Of a DNA stretch of 64,000 bases, positions 43,476-52,457 are shown one piece after another (position 1 is the first letter of the stretch; every line of letters starts with the position of its first letter). Origin of the DNA: Allostella sp. ATCC 35155 (GTDB lineage Bacteria > Pseudomonadota > Alphaproteobacteria > ATCC43930 > Allostellaceae). The position numbers were made by a program, and so were the translations under genes. Where the stretch lies: NCBI GenBank assembly GCA_006738865.1, contig AP019701.1:124001-188000 (forward strand), written 5' to 3'. Under the pieces are notes generated by a model that worked only from the letters and a program-made list of their open reading frames with translations, ran no database searches and was not told where the DNA came from.

Positions 43476-44440
43476 GCCAGCTCAGCTATCTCGACGCCTC
43501 GCGACAGGCGATCGCCGAGGAGATGCGGCGCGACCCGCGCGTCTGGGCGCTCGGCGAGGATCTCGGGCGCGGCGGCGTCTTCGGCCAGTATCGCGGCCTC
43601 GCCGAGGAGTTCGGCCCCGCCCGCATCGCCGACACCCCGATCTCCGAGGCGACGATCATGGGCGCGGCCGTCGGCGCGGCGATGGTCGGCAGCCGGCCGG
43701 TGGTCGAGATGCGGTTCTCGGACTTCGCCCTCTGCGCCGTCGACGAGCTGGTCAACCAAGCCGCCAAGGCACGCTACATGTTCGGCGGCCAGGGGCGGGT
43801 GCCGCTCGTCGTGCGCCAGCCGATCGGCATGTGGCGCTCGTCCGCAGCCCAGCACTCGCAGTCGCTCGAAGCCTGGTATGCGCATATTCCGGGTCTCGTC
43901 GTGGTCGCGCCCGCGACGCCCGCGGACAATTACGGGCTGCTCAAGTCGGCCATCCGCTGCGACGATCCCGTCGTCTACATGGAGCACAAGGATCTCTGGC
44001 CGGCGCTGGGCGAGGTGCCCGCCGATGCCGAGAACGGGCTGGTGCCGCTCGGCGAAGGCCGGCTGGTGCGCCGCGGCGACGACGTCACGATCGTCACCTG
44101 GTCGCGCATGGTCCAGGTGGTGGAGGCGGCGGCGGACGAGCCGGACACGCCGTCGCTGGAGATCATCGACCTGCGCACGCTGTGGCCGTGGGACCGGGCC
44201 ATGGTGCTGGATTCCGTGCGCCGCACCGGGCGCTGCCTCATCGTGCACGAGGCGGTGCAGGCGGGCGGCTTCGGCGGCGAGATCGCGGCCACCGTCGGCG
44301 AGGCGCTGTTCGGTGCCCTGAAGGCGCCCGTGCGCCGCCTCGGCGCGCCGCGCATCCCCGTCGCCTACGCGCCGGTGCTGGAGGCGGAGAGCCGCATCAT
44401 GCCCGCGAAAGTGGCGGCGGCGGCACGCGCGATGGTATGA
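43472..44440 (+). CDS. Thiamine-diphosphate-dependent dehydrogenase E1 component, beta subunit
   Basis: 322-aa partner of the alpha subunit. Visible blocks are LGEDLGRGGVFGQYRGLAEE, DTPISEATIMGAAVGAAMVG, EMRFSDFALCAVDELVNQAA and QSLEAWYAHIPGLVVVAPAT. The C-terminal domain has IIDLRTLWPWDRAMVLDSVR and CLIVHEAVQAGGFGGEIAA. Family members complete the active site and bind the E2 core; the E2 must be encoded elsewhere, or the E1 works without it. It is followed by the TRAP binding-protein gene after 29 bp. Confidence 0.93.
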   Translation: MSQLSYLDASRQAIAEEMRRDPRVWALGEDLGRGGVFGQYRGLAEEFGPARIADTPISEATIMGAAVGAAMVGSRPVVEMRFSDFALCAVDELVNQAAKARYMFGGQGRVPLVVRQPIGMWRSSAAQHSQSLEAWYAHIPGLVVVAPATPADNYGLLKSAIRCDDPVVYMEHKDLWPALGEVPADAENGLVPLGEGRLVRRGDDVTIVTWSRMVQVVEAAADEPDTPSLEIIDLRTLWPWDRAMVLDSVRRTGRCLIVHEAVQAGGFGGEIAATVGEALFGALKAPVRRLGAPRIPVAYAPVLEAESRIMPAKVAAAARAMV

Positions 44441-44469
44441 ATGCTCAACAAGATCGGGAGGAGGACCCC

Positions 44470-45498
44470 ATGACGATGTCCAGGAGATGGCTCTTCGCCG
44501 CAGCCGGCGCGCTCGCGGTCTCGCTTACGGCCGGCATGGCCGCGGCCCAGGCCTACAAGTCGGAATACAAGCTCTCGACCGTCGTCGGGAAGCCGTTCCC
44601 GTGGGGCATCGCCGGCGAGCGCTGGGGCGACCTCGTGCGCGAGCGGACGCAGGGCCGCATCAACATCAAGATGTATCCCGGCACCAGCTTGGTCGGCGGC
44701 GACCAGACCAAGGAATTCACCGCGCTCCGCCAGGGCACGATCGACCTCGCCATCGGCTCGACCATCAACTGGTCGCCGCAGATCAAGCAGCTCAACCTGT
44801 TCTCGATGCCCTTCCTGATGCCCGACTACAAGGCGATCGACGCGCTGACGCAGGGGCCGGTGGGCAAGAAGTTCTTCGAGCTTCTTTCGGCCCGGGACGT
44901 CGTGCCGCTGGCCTGGGGTGAGAACGGCTTCCGCGAGGTGACCAACTCCAAGCGCGAGATCAAGTCGCCCGACGACATGAAGGGCCTCAAGTTCCGCGTC
45001 GTCGGCTCGCCGCTCTTCAACGACACCTTCTCGGCGCTGGGCGCCAACCCGACGCAGATGAGCTGGGCCGACGCGCAGCCGGCCCTGTCGACGGGCGCGG
45101 TCGACGGCCAGGAGAACCCGCTCACCATCTTCACCGTCGCCAAGCTGCATACGGTCGGCCAGAAATACGTCACGCTCTGGGGCTACGTCGCCGACCCGCT
45201 GATCTTCGTCGTCAACAAGCAGGTCTGGGCGAGCTGGAAGCCGGAAGACCAGAAGATCGTCCGCGAGGCGGCCATGCAGGCGGCCAAGGAGAACATCGTC
45301 GCGGCGCGCAAGGGGATCGTCCCCGGCGACGATGCGACGCTGAAGGAGATCGCGGGCCTCGGCGTGACCATCACGCGCCTGTCCCCGGCCGAGCTGAAGG
45401 CGTTCCAGACCGCGACCAAGCCGGTCTACGAGAAATGGACCAAGGAGATCGGTCCGGATCTCGTGAAGATGGCCGAAGACTCGATCGCCAAGCGCTGA
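44470..45498 (+). CDS. TRAP transporter substrate-binding protein, DctP family
   Basis: 342 aa. The signal peptide MTMSRRWLFAAAGALAVSLT is cleaved near AAAQ. The mature start is AYKSEYKLSTVVGKPFPWGI. Conserved blocks are TQGRINIKMYPGTSLVGGDQ, ALRQGTIDLAIGST, MKGLKFRVVGSPLFNDTFSA (the carboxylate-binding Arg) and WADAQPALSTGAVDGQENPL. DctP members bind C4-dicarboxylates, 2-oxo acids, uronates and other acids; which one applies here is not evident. GGGAGGAGG precedes the ATG at 44470. A hairpin follows the gene before dctQ. Confidence 0.94.
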   Translation: MTMSRRWLFAAAGALAVSLTAGMAAAQAYKSEYKLSTVVGKPFPWGIAGERWGDLVRERTQGRINIKMYPGTSLVGGDQTKEFTALRQGTIDLAIGSTINWSPQIKQLNLFSMPFLMPDYKAIDALTQGPVGKKFFELLSARDVVPLAWGENGFREVTNSKREIKSPDDMKGLKFRVVGSPLFNDTFSALGANPTQMSWADAQPALSTGAVDGQENPLTIFTVAKLHTVGQKYVTLWGYVADPLIFVVNKQVWASWKPEDQKIVREAAMQAAKENIVAARKGIVPGDDATLKEIAGLGVTITRLSPAELKAFQTATKPVYEKWTKEIGPDLVKMAEDSIAKR

Positions 45499-45507
45499 CC
45501 CTGGGAT

Positions 45508-45540
45508 CGCCCCCCTCGCGCCGGCCGGCGCAAGGGGGCG
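45508..45540 (+). terminator. Hairpin between TRAP binding-protein and DctQ genes
   Basis: Outer stem CGCCCCC (45508-45514) / GGGGGCG (45534-45540), with an inner GCGCC (45518-45522) / GGCGC (45527-45531) stem. It begins 9 nt after the binding-protein stop, with no U tract. It probably lowers permease expression relative to the receptor, like the hairpins after livK-like and pstS genes in this window. Confidence 0.6.
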
Positions 45541-45559
45541 TCCCGTCGACCGATCCGGC

Positions 45560-46063
45560 ATGACCGAGCACGACCAGGAGGCGCCGGGGCGCCCCGATCC
45601 GGGCCCCCGCGTTCCCATCCGCATCGAAGAGGCGCTGACTGCGGCGGCGATGGCCGCCCTCTGCCTCATCACATTCGGCAATGTCGTCGTCCGCTACCTG
45701 ACGAACATCTCCTTCGCCTTCACGGAGGAGTACTCGATCGCGCTGATGGTGATCGTGACGCTGCTCGGCAGTGCGGTCGCCTTCACCGGCGACCGGCATA
45801 TCCGCGTCACCTTCCTGCTCGACCGCCTGACGCCCGGCGCGCGGCGCTGGGCAGAGCTGCTCGTGCTCGCCGCCTGCATCGTCATGTTCGCGCTGCTCGT
45901 CCGGCTCGGCGGCCGCCTCGCCTGGGACGAGTACCGCTTCGAGGAGACCTCGCCGGGGTTGGGTATCCCGACCTTCCTCTACACCATGTGGCTGCCGATC
46001 CTGTCGGCGGTTATCGTGCTGCGGCTGATCGGCCGCGCCATCCGGGTCTGGCGGGCGCGATGA
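45560..46063 (+). CDS. TRAP transporter small permease, DctQ family
   Basis: 167-aa inner-membrane protein with four predicted helices: about 27-46 (AAAMAALCLITFGNVVVRYL), 57-76, 96-116 and 134-155. The family motif FAFTEEYSIALMVIVTLLGS and DRHIRVTFLLDRL are present. It assembles with the large DctM permease, whose start overlaps its stop as ATGA. Confidence 0.93.
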   Translation: MTEHDQEAPGRPDPGPRVPIRIEEALTAAAMAALCLITFGNVVVRYLTNISFAFTEEYSIALMVIVTLLGSAVAFTGDRHIRVTFLLDRLTPGARRWAELLVLAACIVMFALLVRLGGRLAWDEYRFEETSPGLGIPTFLYTMWLPILSAVIVLRLIGRAIRVWRAR

Positions 46064-47349
46064 GCTTCGATACCGTGGTGCTGCTGTTCGGCTTCTTCGC
46101 GCTGATGTTCGCGGGCGTGCCGATCGCGGTCGCGCTCGGGCTGGTGGCTTCCGGTGTCATCGCCCATGCCGGGCTCGGCATCATGGCGATCCCGACCGGC
46201 ACCTACACGGGCATCGCCAAATATCCGCTGCTCGCCATCCCGGTCTTCATTCTCGCCGGCCTCATCTTCGAGCGCTCGGGCGTCGCGGCGCGGCTGGTGA
46301 CCCTGGCGACGGCGCTGGTCGGCCAGCGCGGGGGCGGGCTCGGCATCGTCGCCGTCCTGGTCTGCATGGTCATGGGCGGCATCTCGGGGTCGGGTCCGGC
46401 GGACGCCGCCGCCGTCGCCACGGTCATGACCGCCGGCATGGCCAAGGCCGGCTATCCCCGCGCCTTCAGTGCCAGCCTGATCGCCGCCGCCGGCTCGACC
46501 GCGATCCTCATTCCGCCGTCCATCGCCTTCATCGTCTACAGCGTCCTGGTGCCGAGCGCGACGGTGCCCGCCCTCTTCGCGGCCGGCATCTTCCCGGGCC
46601 TGCTGGCCGGCCTGTCGCTGATGGTGCCGATCGTTGTCATCTCGCGCTGGTACGGCTTCGGCCGTGATGCCGAGGGCGAGCGGCCCCGGGTCTGGGAGAG
46701 CCTCAAGGACGCCTCGTGGGGCCTGCTCGCCCCGGTCATCATCCTGGGCGGGATGCGCACCGGCGCCTTCACCCCGACCGAGGCCGCCGTGGTCGCGGTC
46801 TTCTACGGCCTTGCGGTCGGCGTCTTCGTCTACCGCACGATCGATCTGCGCGGCCTCTATCGCCTGCTGGTCGAGGCCGGGGAGATCTCGGCCGTCGTCA
46901 TGCTGATCGTCGCCCTCGCCAGCGTCTTCGCCTGGGCGGGATCGACGCTCGGCGCCTTCGATCAGGCGGCCAAGCTGCTGCTCGGCCTGGGACTGGGCGA
47001 GTGGGGCGTCATGGCGGTCCTGATGGGGCTCCTCATCGTCGCCGGCATGTTCCTCGACGGCGTCTCGATCTTCCTGATCATGCTGCCGATCCTGGTGCCG
47101 ATCGCGATGGCGTTCGGGTGGGACATGGTCTGGTTCGGCGTGATCCTGACCATGAACATCGCCATCGGCCAGTTCACGCCGCCAGTCGCCGTCAACCTGA
47201 TGGTCACCTGCAAGGTCGCGGGCGTCAGCATCGAATCGACCATCCCCTGGGTCGTCTGGATGATCCTCGCCATGGCGTCGGCCATGGCGCTCGTCATAGT
47301 CTTCCCCGGCATCGCCCTCTGGCTGCCGCAAGCCCTCGGCTACGGCTGA
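46060..47349 (+). CDS. TRAP transporter large permease, DctM family
   Basis: 429-aa sodium/substrate symporter subunit with 11-12 helices. It starts MSFDTVVLLFGFFALMFAGV. Family motifs are IPVFILAGLIFERSGVAARL, GGISGSGPADAAAVATVM, AAAGSTAILIPPSIAFIVYS, MRTGAFTPTEAAVVAVFYG and IAIGQFTPPVAVNLMVTCK. It is separate from DctQ, unlike the fused permease at 15-17 kb, so the two TRAP systems are distinct types. Confidence 0.95.
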   Translation: MSFDTVVLLFGFFALMFAGVPIAVALGLVASGVIAHAGLGIMAIPTGTYTGIAKYPLLAIPVFILAGLIFERSGVAARLVTLATALVGQRGGGLGIVAVLVCMVMGGISGSGPADAAAVATVMTAGMAKAGYPRAFSASLIAAAGSTAILIPPSIAFIVYSVLVPSATVPALFAAGIFPGLLAGLSLMVPIVVISRWYGFGRDAEGERPRVWESLKDASWGLLAPVIILGGMRTGAFTPTEAAVVAVFYGLAVGVFVYRTIDLRGLYRLLVEAGEISAVVMLIVALASVFAWAGSTLGAFDQAAKLLLGLGLGEWGVMAVLMGLLIVAGMFLDGVSIFLIMLPILVPIAMAFGWDMVWFGVILTMNIAIGQFTPPVAVNLMVTCKVAGVSIESTIPWVVWMILAMASAMALVIVFPGIALWLPQALGYG

Positions 47350-47379
47350 GCCGTCCTTCATCCGTTCGGGAGATCACGC

Positions 47380-48315
47380 ATGGCCGCCGCCAAGAAGGTC
47401 ATCATCACCTGCGCCGTCACCGGCTCCATCCATACGCCGACCATGTCGCCGCATCTGCCGCTGACCCCCGACGAGATCGCGACCCAGGCGATCGAGGCGG
47501 CGGAGGCAGGCGCCAGCATCCTGCACCTGCACGCCCGCGACCCGAAGACCGGCAAGCCGACGCCCGACCCCGCGGTCTTCATGGAGTTCCTGCCGCGGAT
47601 CAAGCAGTCGACCGACGCGGTGGTGAACATCACCACCGGCGGCGGCCACGGCATGTCGCTGCAGGAGCGGCTGGCAGCCGCGGTCCTCGCCAAGCCGGAG
47701 ATGACGTCGCTCAACATGGGGTCGATGAACTTCGGTCTCTTCCCCATGCTCGACCGGCCGCGGGAATGGAAGCACGACTGGGAACCCCAGATGCTGGAGA
47801 ATTCCCGCGACTTCATCTTCCGCAACACCTTCAAGGATATCGAGTACATCCTGAAGGAGCTGGGCGAGGGCGCGGGCGTCAAGTTCGAGTACGAGTGCTA
47901 TGACGTGGGCCACCTCTACAATCTGGCCCATTTCCTCGACCGCAAGCTGGTGACGCCGCCGCTCTTCGTGCAGACGATCTTCGGCATCCTCGGCGGCATC
48001 GGCGCCGACCCCGAGAATCTGATGCACATGAAACGCACGGCCGACAAGCTGTTCGGCGACGACTATCGCTGGTCGGTGCTGGCGGCCGGCCGCCACCAGC
48101 TTCCCTTCACGACCATGGCGGCGGTGATGGGCGGCAATGTCCGCGTCGGGCTGGAGGACAGCCTCTATATCGGCAAGGGCAAGCTGGCGAAGTCGAACGC
48201 CGAGCAGGTGCGCCTGATCCGCTCGATCATCGAGAGCCTGTCGCTGGAGATCGCGACGCCGGAGGAGGCGCGCGCCGAACTTGCCCTCAAGGGCGGCGAC
48301 AAGGTCGCGTTCTAG
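47380..48315 (+). CDS. Beta-keto acid cleavage enzyme (BKACE, DUF849 / 3-keto-5-aminohexanoate cleavage family)
   Basis: 311-aa TIM-barrel metalloenzyme. It begins KKVIITCAVTGSIHTPTMSP, contains the zinc-binding ASILHLHARDPKTGKPTPD (His-x-His), the catalytic acid region NITTGGGHGMSLQERL, FEYECYDVGHLYNL, and NVRVGLEDSLYIGKGKLA. The family condenses a beta-keto acid with acetyl-CoA to give acetoacetate and a CoA ester, with substrates ranging from 3-keto-5-aminohexanoate to dehydrocarnitine. It follows the TRAP permease by 30 bp, so the imported acid or a derivative is its likely substrate. The specificity residues cannot be assigned by eye. Confidence 0.92.
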   Translation: MAAAKKVIITCAVTGSIHTPTMSPHLPLTPDEIATQAIEAAEAGASILHLHARDPKTGKPTPDPAVFMEFLPRIKQSTDAVVNITTGGGHGMSLQERLAAAVLAKPEMTSLNMGSMNFGLFPMLDRPREWKHDWEPQMLENSRDFIFRNTFKDIEYILKELGEGAGVKFEYECYDVGHLYNLAHFLDRKLVTPPLFVQTIFGILGGIGADPENLMHMKRTADKLFGDDYRWSVLAAGRHQLPFTTMAAVMGGNVRVGLEDSLYIGKGKLAKSNAEQVRLIRSIIESLSLEIATPEEARAELALKGGDKVAF

Positions 48316-48348
48316 CCGCCGCCCGCCGCTGCGACCCCGCGCACCGTC

Positions 48349-49284
48349 TTGGAGGCGACCCTCACGGTCGTCCTGCCCGTGTTCGGCCTGCTGGCCGTGG
48401 GCTGGGCGGTCGCCCGCTTCGGCATCGTCGACGAGAAGGGCGCGCGCGGGGTCGGACAGGTCGTCCTGCATGTCCTGATCCCGGCGCTCCTCTTCCGCAG
48501 CCTCGCGACCGAGCGCGGGCTCGGCCCCAACGAACTCAAGGTCGCCGGCGCGTTCTTCATGGGCGCGTTGCTGCTCTATGGCGTCGGCATGCTCACGGCG
48601 CGGCGCTTCTTCGCCGCCCGGCTCGACGGCCAGGCGTTCATGGGCATGAGCGTCACCTTCGGCAACACCGTACAGATGGGCATCCCGCTCGTCGTGCTCG
48701 CCTACGGCTCGAAGGGCGAGGCGCCGCTGCTCGCGATCATCACCTTCCACTCGCTGGTCCTGATCTCGCTGACGACGGTCCTCGTCGAGATCGGCCAGAA
48801 CCGGGGGCGGGGCCCGCTCGCGACGCTGCGCCAGAGCGTGGCGGCGCTCGCGACCCACCCGATCATCATCGCGATCGTGGCGGGCATCGCCTGGGGCCTC
48901 ACCGGCCTGACGTTGCCGGTCATCCTCGATCGCTTCCTGATGCTGGCGGGCGGCGGCGCCGGGCCGATGGCGCTGCTGGCGCTGGGGGCCGGCCTCAACG
49001 GCATGCAGATCGCGGGCGACCTCAGGGAGAGCATCGTCGTCTCGGCGATGAAGCTGGTCGCGCTGCCGCTCATCGTCTGGCTGCTGGCGCGCCATCTCTT
49101 CGCCCTGCCGCCGCTCGAGGTCGCGGTGGCCACCATCGCGGCCGCCATGCCGACCGGGGCCAACGTCTTCATTCTCGCCCGCCGCTACGACCTCTATCTG
49201 CGGCGCGCGGCCAGCACGGTGCTGATCTCGACCGTCGGCTCGGTGGTGACGATTTCGGTCATCCTGACCCTCCTGACGGGGTAA
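48349..49284 (+). CDS. AEC family transporter (auxin efflux carrier fold)
   Basis: About 311-aa membrane protein with roughly ten helices in two inverted halves. It starts ATLTVVLPVFGLLAVGWAVA, has VVLHVLIPALLFRSLATERG and the conserved FGNTVQMGIPLVVLAYG, and a second half THPIIIAIVAGIAWGLTGL ending AAAMPTGANVFILARRYD. AEC carriers move malonate, malate or similar acids, often outward. The start is TTG at 48349 with no clear ribosome-binding site, so the N-terminus is uncertain. It is 33 bp after the BKACE gene and possibly in the same operon. Confidence 0.85.
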   Translation: MEATLTVVLPVFGLLAVGWAVARFGIVDEKGARGVGQVVLHVLIPALLFRSLATERGLGPNELKVAGAFFMGALLLYGVGMLTARRFFAARLDGQAFMGMSVTFGNTVQMGIPLVVLAYGSKGEAPLLAIITFHSLVLISLTTVLVEIGQNRGRGPLATLRQSVAALATHPIIIAIVAGIAWGLTGLTLPVILDRFLMLAGGGAGPMALLALGAGLNGMQIAGDLRESIVVSAMKLVALPLIVWLLARHLFALPPLEVAVATIAAAMPTGANVFILARRYDLYLRRAASTVLISTVGSVVTISVILTLLTG

Positions 49285-49357
49285 GGTCCGGGTCGGCTCC
49301 GGCGTGCCAGCGGCCCGGGGCCGATCATCGTCATGTATCGGATGCGGATGATCCGTC

Positions 49358-50146
49358 ATGCCCCGCAGCGTCGACCCGAACGACTACCAGCACGTCGCCC
49401 GACCGGTCGCCGCGATGCCCAAGGACTTCGCGGCGGGCTTCCGGATCGCGCCGCATTCCCACCCGCGGGCGCAGCTCGTCCATGCCGTCGAGGGACTGAT
49501 GTGGGTCGAGACGGATGCCGGCGCCTGGGCCGTGCCGACCCGCCATGCCCTGTGGCTGCCCCCCGGGATCCGGCACGCCGTGCGCATGGTGACGACGGTC
49601 GCCATGCGCACGCTCTACATCGACACGGCCCGCATCGAGCGGCTGCCCCGGACCTGCACCGTCATCGCGGTCTCGCCGTTGCTGCGCGAGCTCATCGTCG
49701 CCGCCATGGCCGAGCCGGTGGAGTATGACGAAGCCGGTCGCGGGGGCCATATCGCGGCCCTGCTGCTGGACGAACTGCGCCGGTCGCCGGCCGCACCCGT
49801 CCATCTGCCGATGCCGCGCGACCGCCGCCTCGTCCGCATCGCCGACGGGCTGCTGGCCGAGCCGGCGCGCGACGATACGCTCGATGCCTGGGGCGAGATG
49901 GTCGGGGCCAGCGGCCGCACGCTCGCCCGCCGCTTCCGGGAGGAGACCGGCATGAGCTTCGCCGAGTGGCGTCAGCGCGCGCGCCTCGTCCTGGCGCTCG
50001 CCCGCCTTGCCGAGGGCGAGTCGGTCGGTGCGCTTGCCTCCGCGCTCGGCTACCGCAGCGCCAGCGCCTTCACGGCGATGTTCCGCCGCACCATCGGCCG
50101 GCCGCCGCAATCCTATCGCCCCAAGATCGCCGATGCCCGTCCGTAA
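49358..50146 (+). CDS. AraC family transcriptional regulator with N-terminal cupin domain
   Basis: 262 aa. The cupin part (about 20-110) has RIAPHSHPRAQLVHAVEGLM and LPPGIRHAVRMV. The C-terminal double HTH has TLDAWGEMVGASGRTLARRF followed by REETGMSFAEWRQRARL and ALASALGYRSASAFTAMFRR with TIGRPPQSYR. It is of the AraC/XylS-type subgroup with the DUF6597/cupin sensor rather than an arabinose-like one. It lies just after the AEC gene and could control the 42-49 kb operon, but it also overlaps the DUF6880 gene by 14 bp. Confidence 0.9.
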   Translation: MPRSVDPNDYQHVARPVAAMPKDFAAGFRIAPHSHPRAQLVHAVEGLMWVETDAGAWAVPTRHALWLPPGIRHAVRMVTTVAMRTLYIDTARIERLPRTCTVIAVSPLLRELIVAAMAEPVEYDEAGRGGHIAALLLDELRRSPAAPVHLPMPRDRRLVRIADGLLAEPARDDTLDAWGEMVGASGRTLARRFREETGMSFAEWRQRARLVLALARLAEGESVGALASALGYRSASAFTAMFRRTIGRPPQSYRPKIADARP

Positions 50147-51509
50147 GACGACCATCTCCGCCGCCGAGCTGGCCAAGCTGGGAGCCCATCGCCTCGCCGA
50201 GATTCTCGTCGAGCGGGCGGCCGGCGACGCGGTTCTGGAGCGGCGGCTGCGCCTGCTCCTGGGGGCCGCCGATCCCGCACGTCTGGTCGCGGAAGTCGGG
50301 CGCCGCATCCAGCAGATGGCCCGCGCCCGTTCGCAGATGGACTTCGAGCAGGCGAAGGCGGCGGCGCGGGAGGTCGCCGACCTCCACCGGACGATCGTCG
50401 ACGACCTCGCCCCGGCGCGGCCCGCCGACGCCGTCGACGGCCTGTGGAAGCTCCTGGGACTGGCGCCGGCGCTGCTGGACCGCGTCGATCACGGCGGCGA
50501 TCGCATCGGCGCGGCGGTGGCGGCCGCGGTCGTCGATCTCGGCCGGCTGACCGCAGCACTGCCGGATGTCGATCCGGAGGGACTGGCCCGGCGCGTCGCC
50601 GCGGCCATCGACGGCGACCGCACGATGGCGACGGACGGGCTGCTCGCTGCGATGGCCGACGCGCTCGGCCGCGAGGGGCGGACCGTGATGCGCGAGGACG
50701 CGCTGGCCGCGCTCGACCTGCTGCCGACGGACGATGCCGGCTGGCAGACCCGCGGACTACGCTATGGCCTCGTCGCGCGGCTTCTGGAACTGGCCGACAT
50801 CGAGGACGACGTCGACGCCTATGCCGCCGCGGCCGCCGCCGGCGGAAGCCCGGAGCTGCATTCGGCCGAGGTGGCGCGGCGCCTGCTGGCGGCCGGCCGC
50901 GCGGCCGAAGGGCTCGGCTGGATCGACCGCCATCCGCCGCGTCTCGACCCGGATGCCGCCGTCGATCTGCGCCTGGACCTGCTGACGGCGCTCGGTCGCC
51001 GCGCCGAGGCGCAGGCGCTCTGCCGGGGGCACTTCGAACGCACGCTCTCGGCGCGGCATCTGCGCGCCTACCTGAAGTCGCTGCCGGACTTCGAGGATTT
51101 CGCGGCCGAGCAGCAGGCGCTCGATCACGTCATGGCCTCCCGCAGCACGGCGCAGGCGCTCGACTTCCTGGTCTCCTGGCCCGATCTCGATCGGGCGGCG
51201 CGACTGGCTGCGGAGCGGTTGCCGGCGCTCGGCCTCGGCGATGTACAGGCGATGCTGCATAGCGCCGAAGCGCTCGCGGCACGGCACCCGGAGGCATCGC
51301 TGCATCTGCGTCGACGGGTGGCGGTCCTCGTCCTCGAAAGCGGCGCTTCGAGCGCCTATGCCGACGCGGCCCTGGCCCTGGTCGATGCGGGGCAGTCCGC
51401 CGTGCGGGTTGCCGGCAGCGTGGAGCCGCACGCCGCGTTCGTCGAGGCCCTGCGCCGCGATCATCGTCGGAAATGGCGCTTCTGGCAGCTCTACGACGAG
51501 GCAGGTTAG
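50133..51509 (+). CDS. DUF6880-like alpha-helical repeat protein, unknown function
   Basis: 458 aa, almost wholly alpha-helical and rich in Ala/Leu/Arg, with no signal peptide or membrane helix. It begins KTTISAAELAKLGAHRLAEI. A TPR-like region follows, with repeating units such as LLELADIEDDVDAYAAAAAA, RRLLAAGRAAEGLGWID and ALGRRAEAQALCRGHFERTL. It ends HRRKWRFWQLYDEAG, typical of the DUF6880 proteins I know by sequence pattern only. No role is known. Its start overlaps the AraC gene, so they are co-translated; LysR follows after 10 bp. Confidence 0.75.
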   Translation: MPVRKTTISAAELAKLGAHRLAEILVERAAGDAVLERRLRLLLGAADPARLVAEVGRRIQQMARARSQMDFEQAKAAAREVADLHRTIVDDLAPARPADAVDGLWKLLGLAPALLDRVDHGGDRIGAAVAAAVVDLGRLTAALPDVDPEGLARRVAAAIDGDRTMATDGLLAAMADALGREGRTVMREDALAALDLLPTDDAGWQTRGLRYGLVARLLELADIEDDVDAYAAAAAAGGSPELHSAEVARRLLAAGRAAEGLGWIDRHPPRLDPDAAVDLRLDLLTALGRRAEAQALCRGHFERTLSARHLRAYLKSLPDFEDFAAEQQALDHVMASRSTAQALDFLVSWPDLDRAARLAAERLPALGLGDVQAMLHSAEALAARHPEASLHLRRRVAVLVLESGASSAYADAALALVDAGQSAVRVAGSVEPHAAFVEALRRDHRRKWRFWQLYDEAG

Positions 51510-51519
51510 ACGGTCCTCC

Positions 51520-52443
51520 ATGCAGCTCCGCCATCTCCGCTACTTCGTGGCACTTGCCGACGAGCGCCATTTCGGCCGCGCCGCCGACGCCTGCAACGTC
51601 AGCCAGTCGACCCTGTCGGCGGCGCTGCGCCTGCTGGAGGAGGAGATCGGCGCGCCGCTCGTGGAGCGCGACAAGCGCTTCAAGGGACTGACCGCCCAGG
51701 GCGTGGCGCTGCTCGAATGGTCGCGGCGCATCCTGGCCGAGCGGCGTCGCCTCGACCAGGAGATCGCAGCCCTCCAGGACGGGCTGTCGGGCGAACTCAC
51801 GCTCGGCGCGGTGCCGGCCGCCCTGCCGACGATCGGCCTGCTCACGACGGCATTCCATCGCCGCTATTCGAACGTCCGCCTGACCGTCGTCTCGCGCACG
51901 TCGAACGAAATCCAGCGCGCGCTCGACGAGTTCGCGCTCGATGCCGGCATCACCTATCTCGACAACGAGCCGCTGCATCGGGTGCGCGCGACGACGCTCT
52001 ACGAGGAACGCTACATCCTGCTGACGCCGGCCGACGGACCCTTCGCCGGACGGCGCGACGTCGGCTGGGCCGAGGCGGCCGATGCATCGCTCTGCCTGCT
52101 CACGCCGGACATGCAGAACCGCCGCATCATCGACGGCATCTTCCGCGAGGTCGACAAGACGCCGCGCGTGCTGGTCGAGACCAATTCGGTCATGACGCTC
52201 TGCTCGCACATCCGCACCGGTGCCTGGTCCAGCGTCTTCCCGCACAATTTCCTCTGGGTCTTCGGAACCCCCGCAGGGATGCTGACCTTGCCGCTCGTCG
52301 CGCCGGTGCGGACCCATGCGGTCGGCCTTGTCGTTCGCGAGGAGGATCCCCCATCCCCGCTCGCCCGGGCGCTGGAAGCGGTGGCCCGGGATCTCGGCAT
52401 GGCTGCCGAGCTGGAGCGTTCGGCGACGACACTCGCCGGCTGA
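51520..52443 (+). CDS. LysR family transcriptional regulator, probably of the formate dehydrogenase operon
   Basis: 307 aa. The N-terminal HTH is LRHLRYFVALADERHFGRAA, followed by ACNVSQSTLSAALRLLEEEI. The linker is SGELTLGAVPAALPTIGLLT and the effector domain extends to the end (LDAGITYLDNEPLHRVRATT, NSVMTLCSHIRTGAW). A LysR gene commonly sits beside fds operons (FdsR). Here it is codirectional, immediately upstream of fdsG, and an ATCGC-N5-GCGAT site lies right after its stop. Regulation of fds is inferred from this context. Confidence 0.9.
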   Translation: MQLRHLRYFVALADERHFGRAADACNVSQSTLSAALRLLEEEIGAPLVERDKRFKGLTAQGVALLEWSRRILAERRRLDQEIAALQDGLSGELTLGAVPAALPTIGLLTTAFHRRYSNVRLTVVSRTSNEIQRALDEFALDAGITYLDNEPLHRVRATTLYEERYILLTPADGPFAGRRDVGWAEAADASLCLLTPDMQNRRIIDGIFREVDKTPRVLVETNSVMTLCSHIRTGAWSSVFPHNFLWVFGTPAGMLTLPLVAPVRTHAVGLVVREEDPPSPLARALEAVARDLGMAAELERSATTLAG

Positions 52444-52457
52444 TCGCTTTTTGCGAT
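52443..52457. promoter_or_regulatory. LysR-type T-N11-A site in the fds promoter region
   Basis: ATCGCTTTTTGCGAT is a perfect 5-bp dyad with a T5 centre, giving T52444-N11-A52456, the LysR binding-motif form. It starts at the last base of the LysR stop codon and ends 88 bp before fdsG, as expected for an activator site. Confidence 0.6.
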
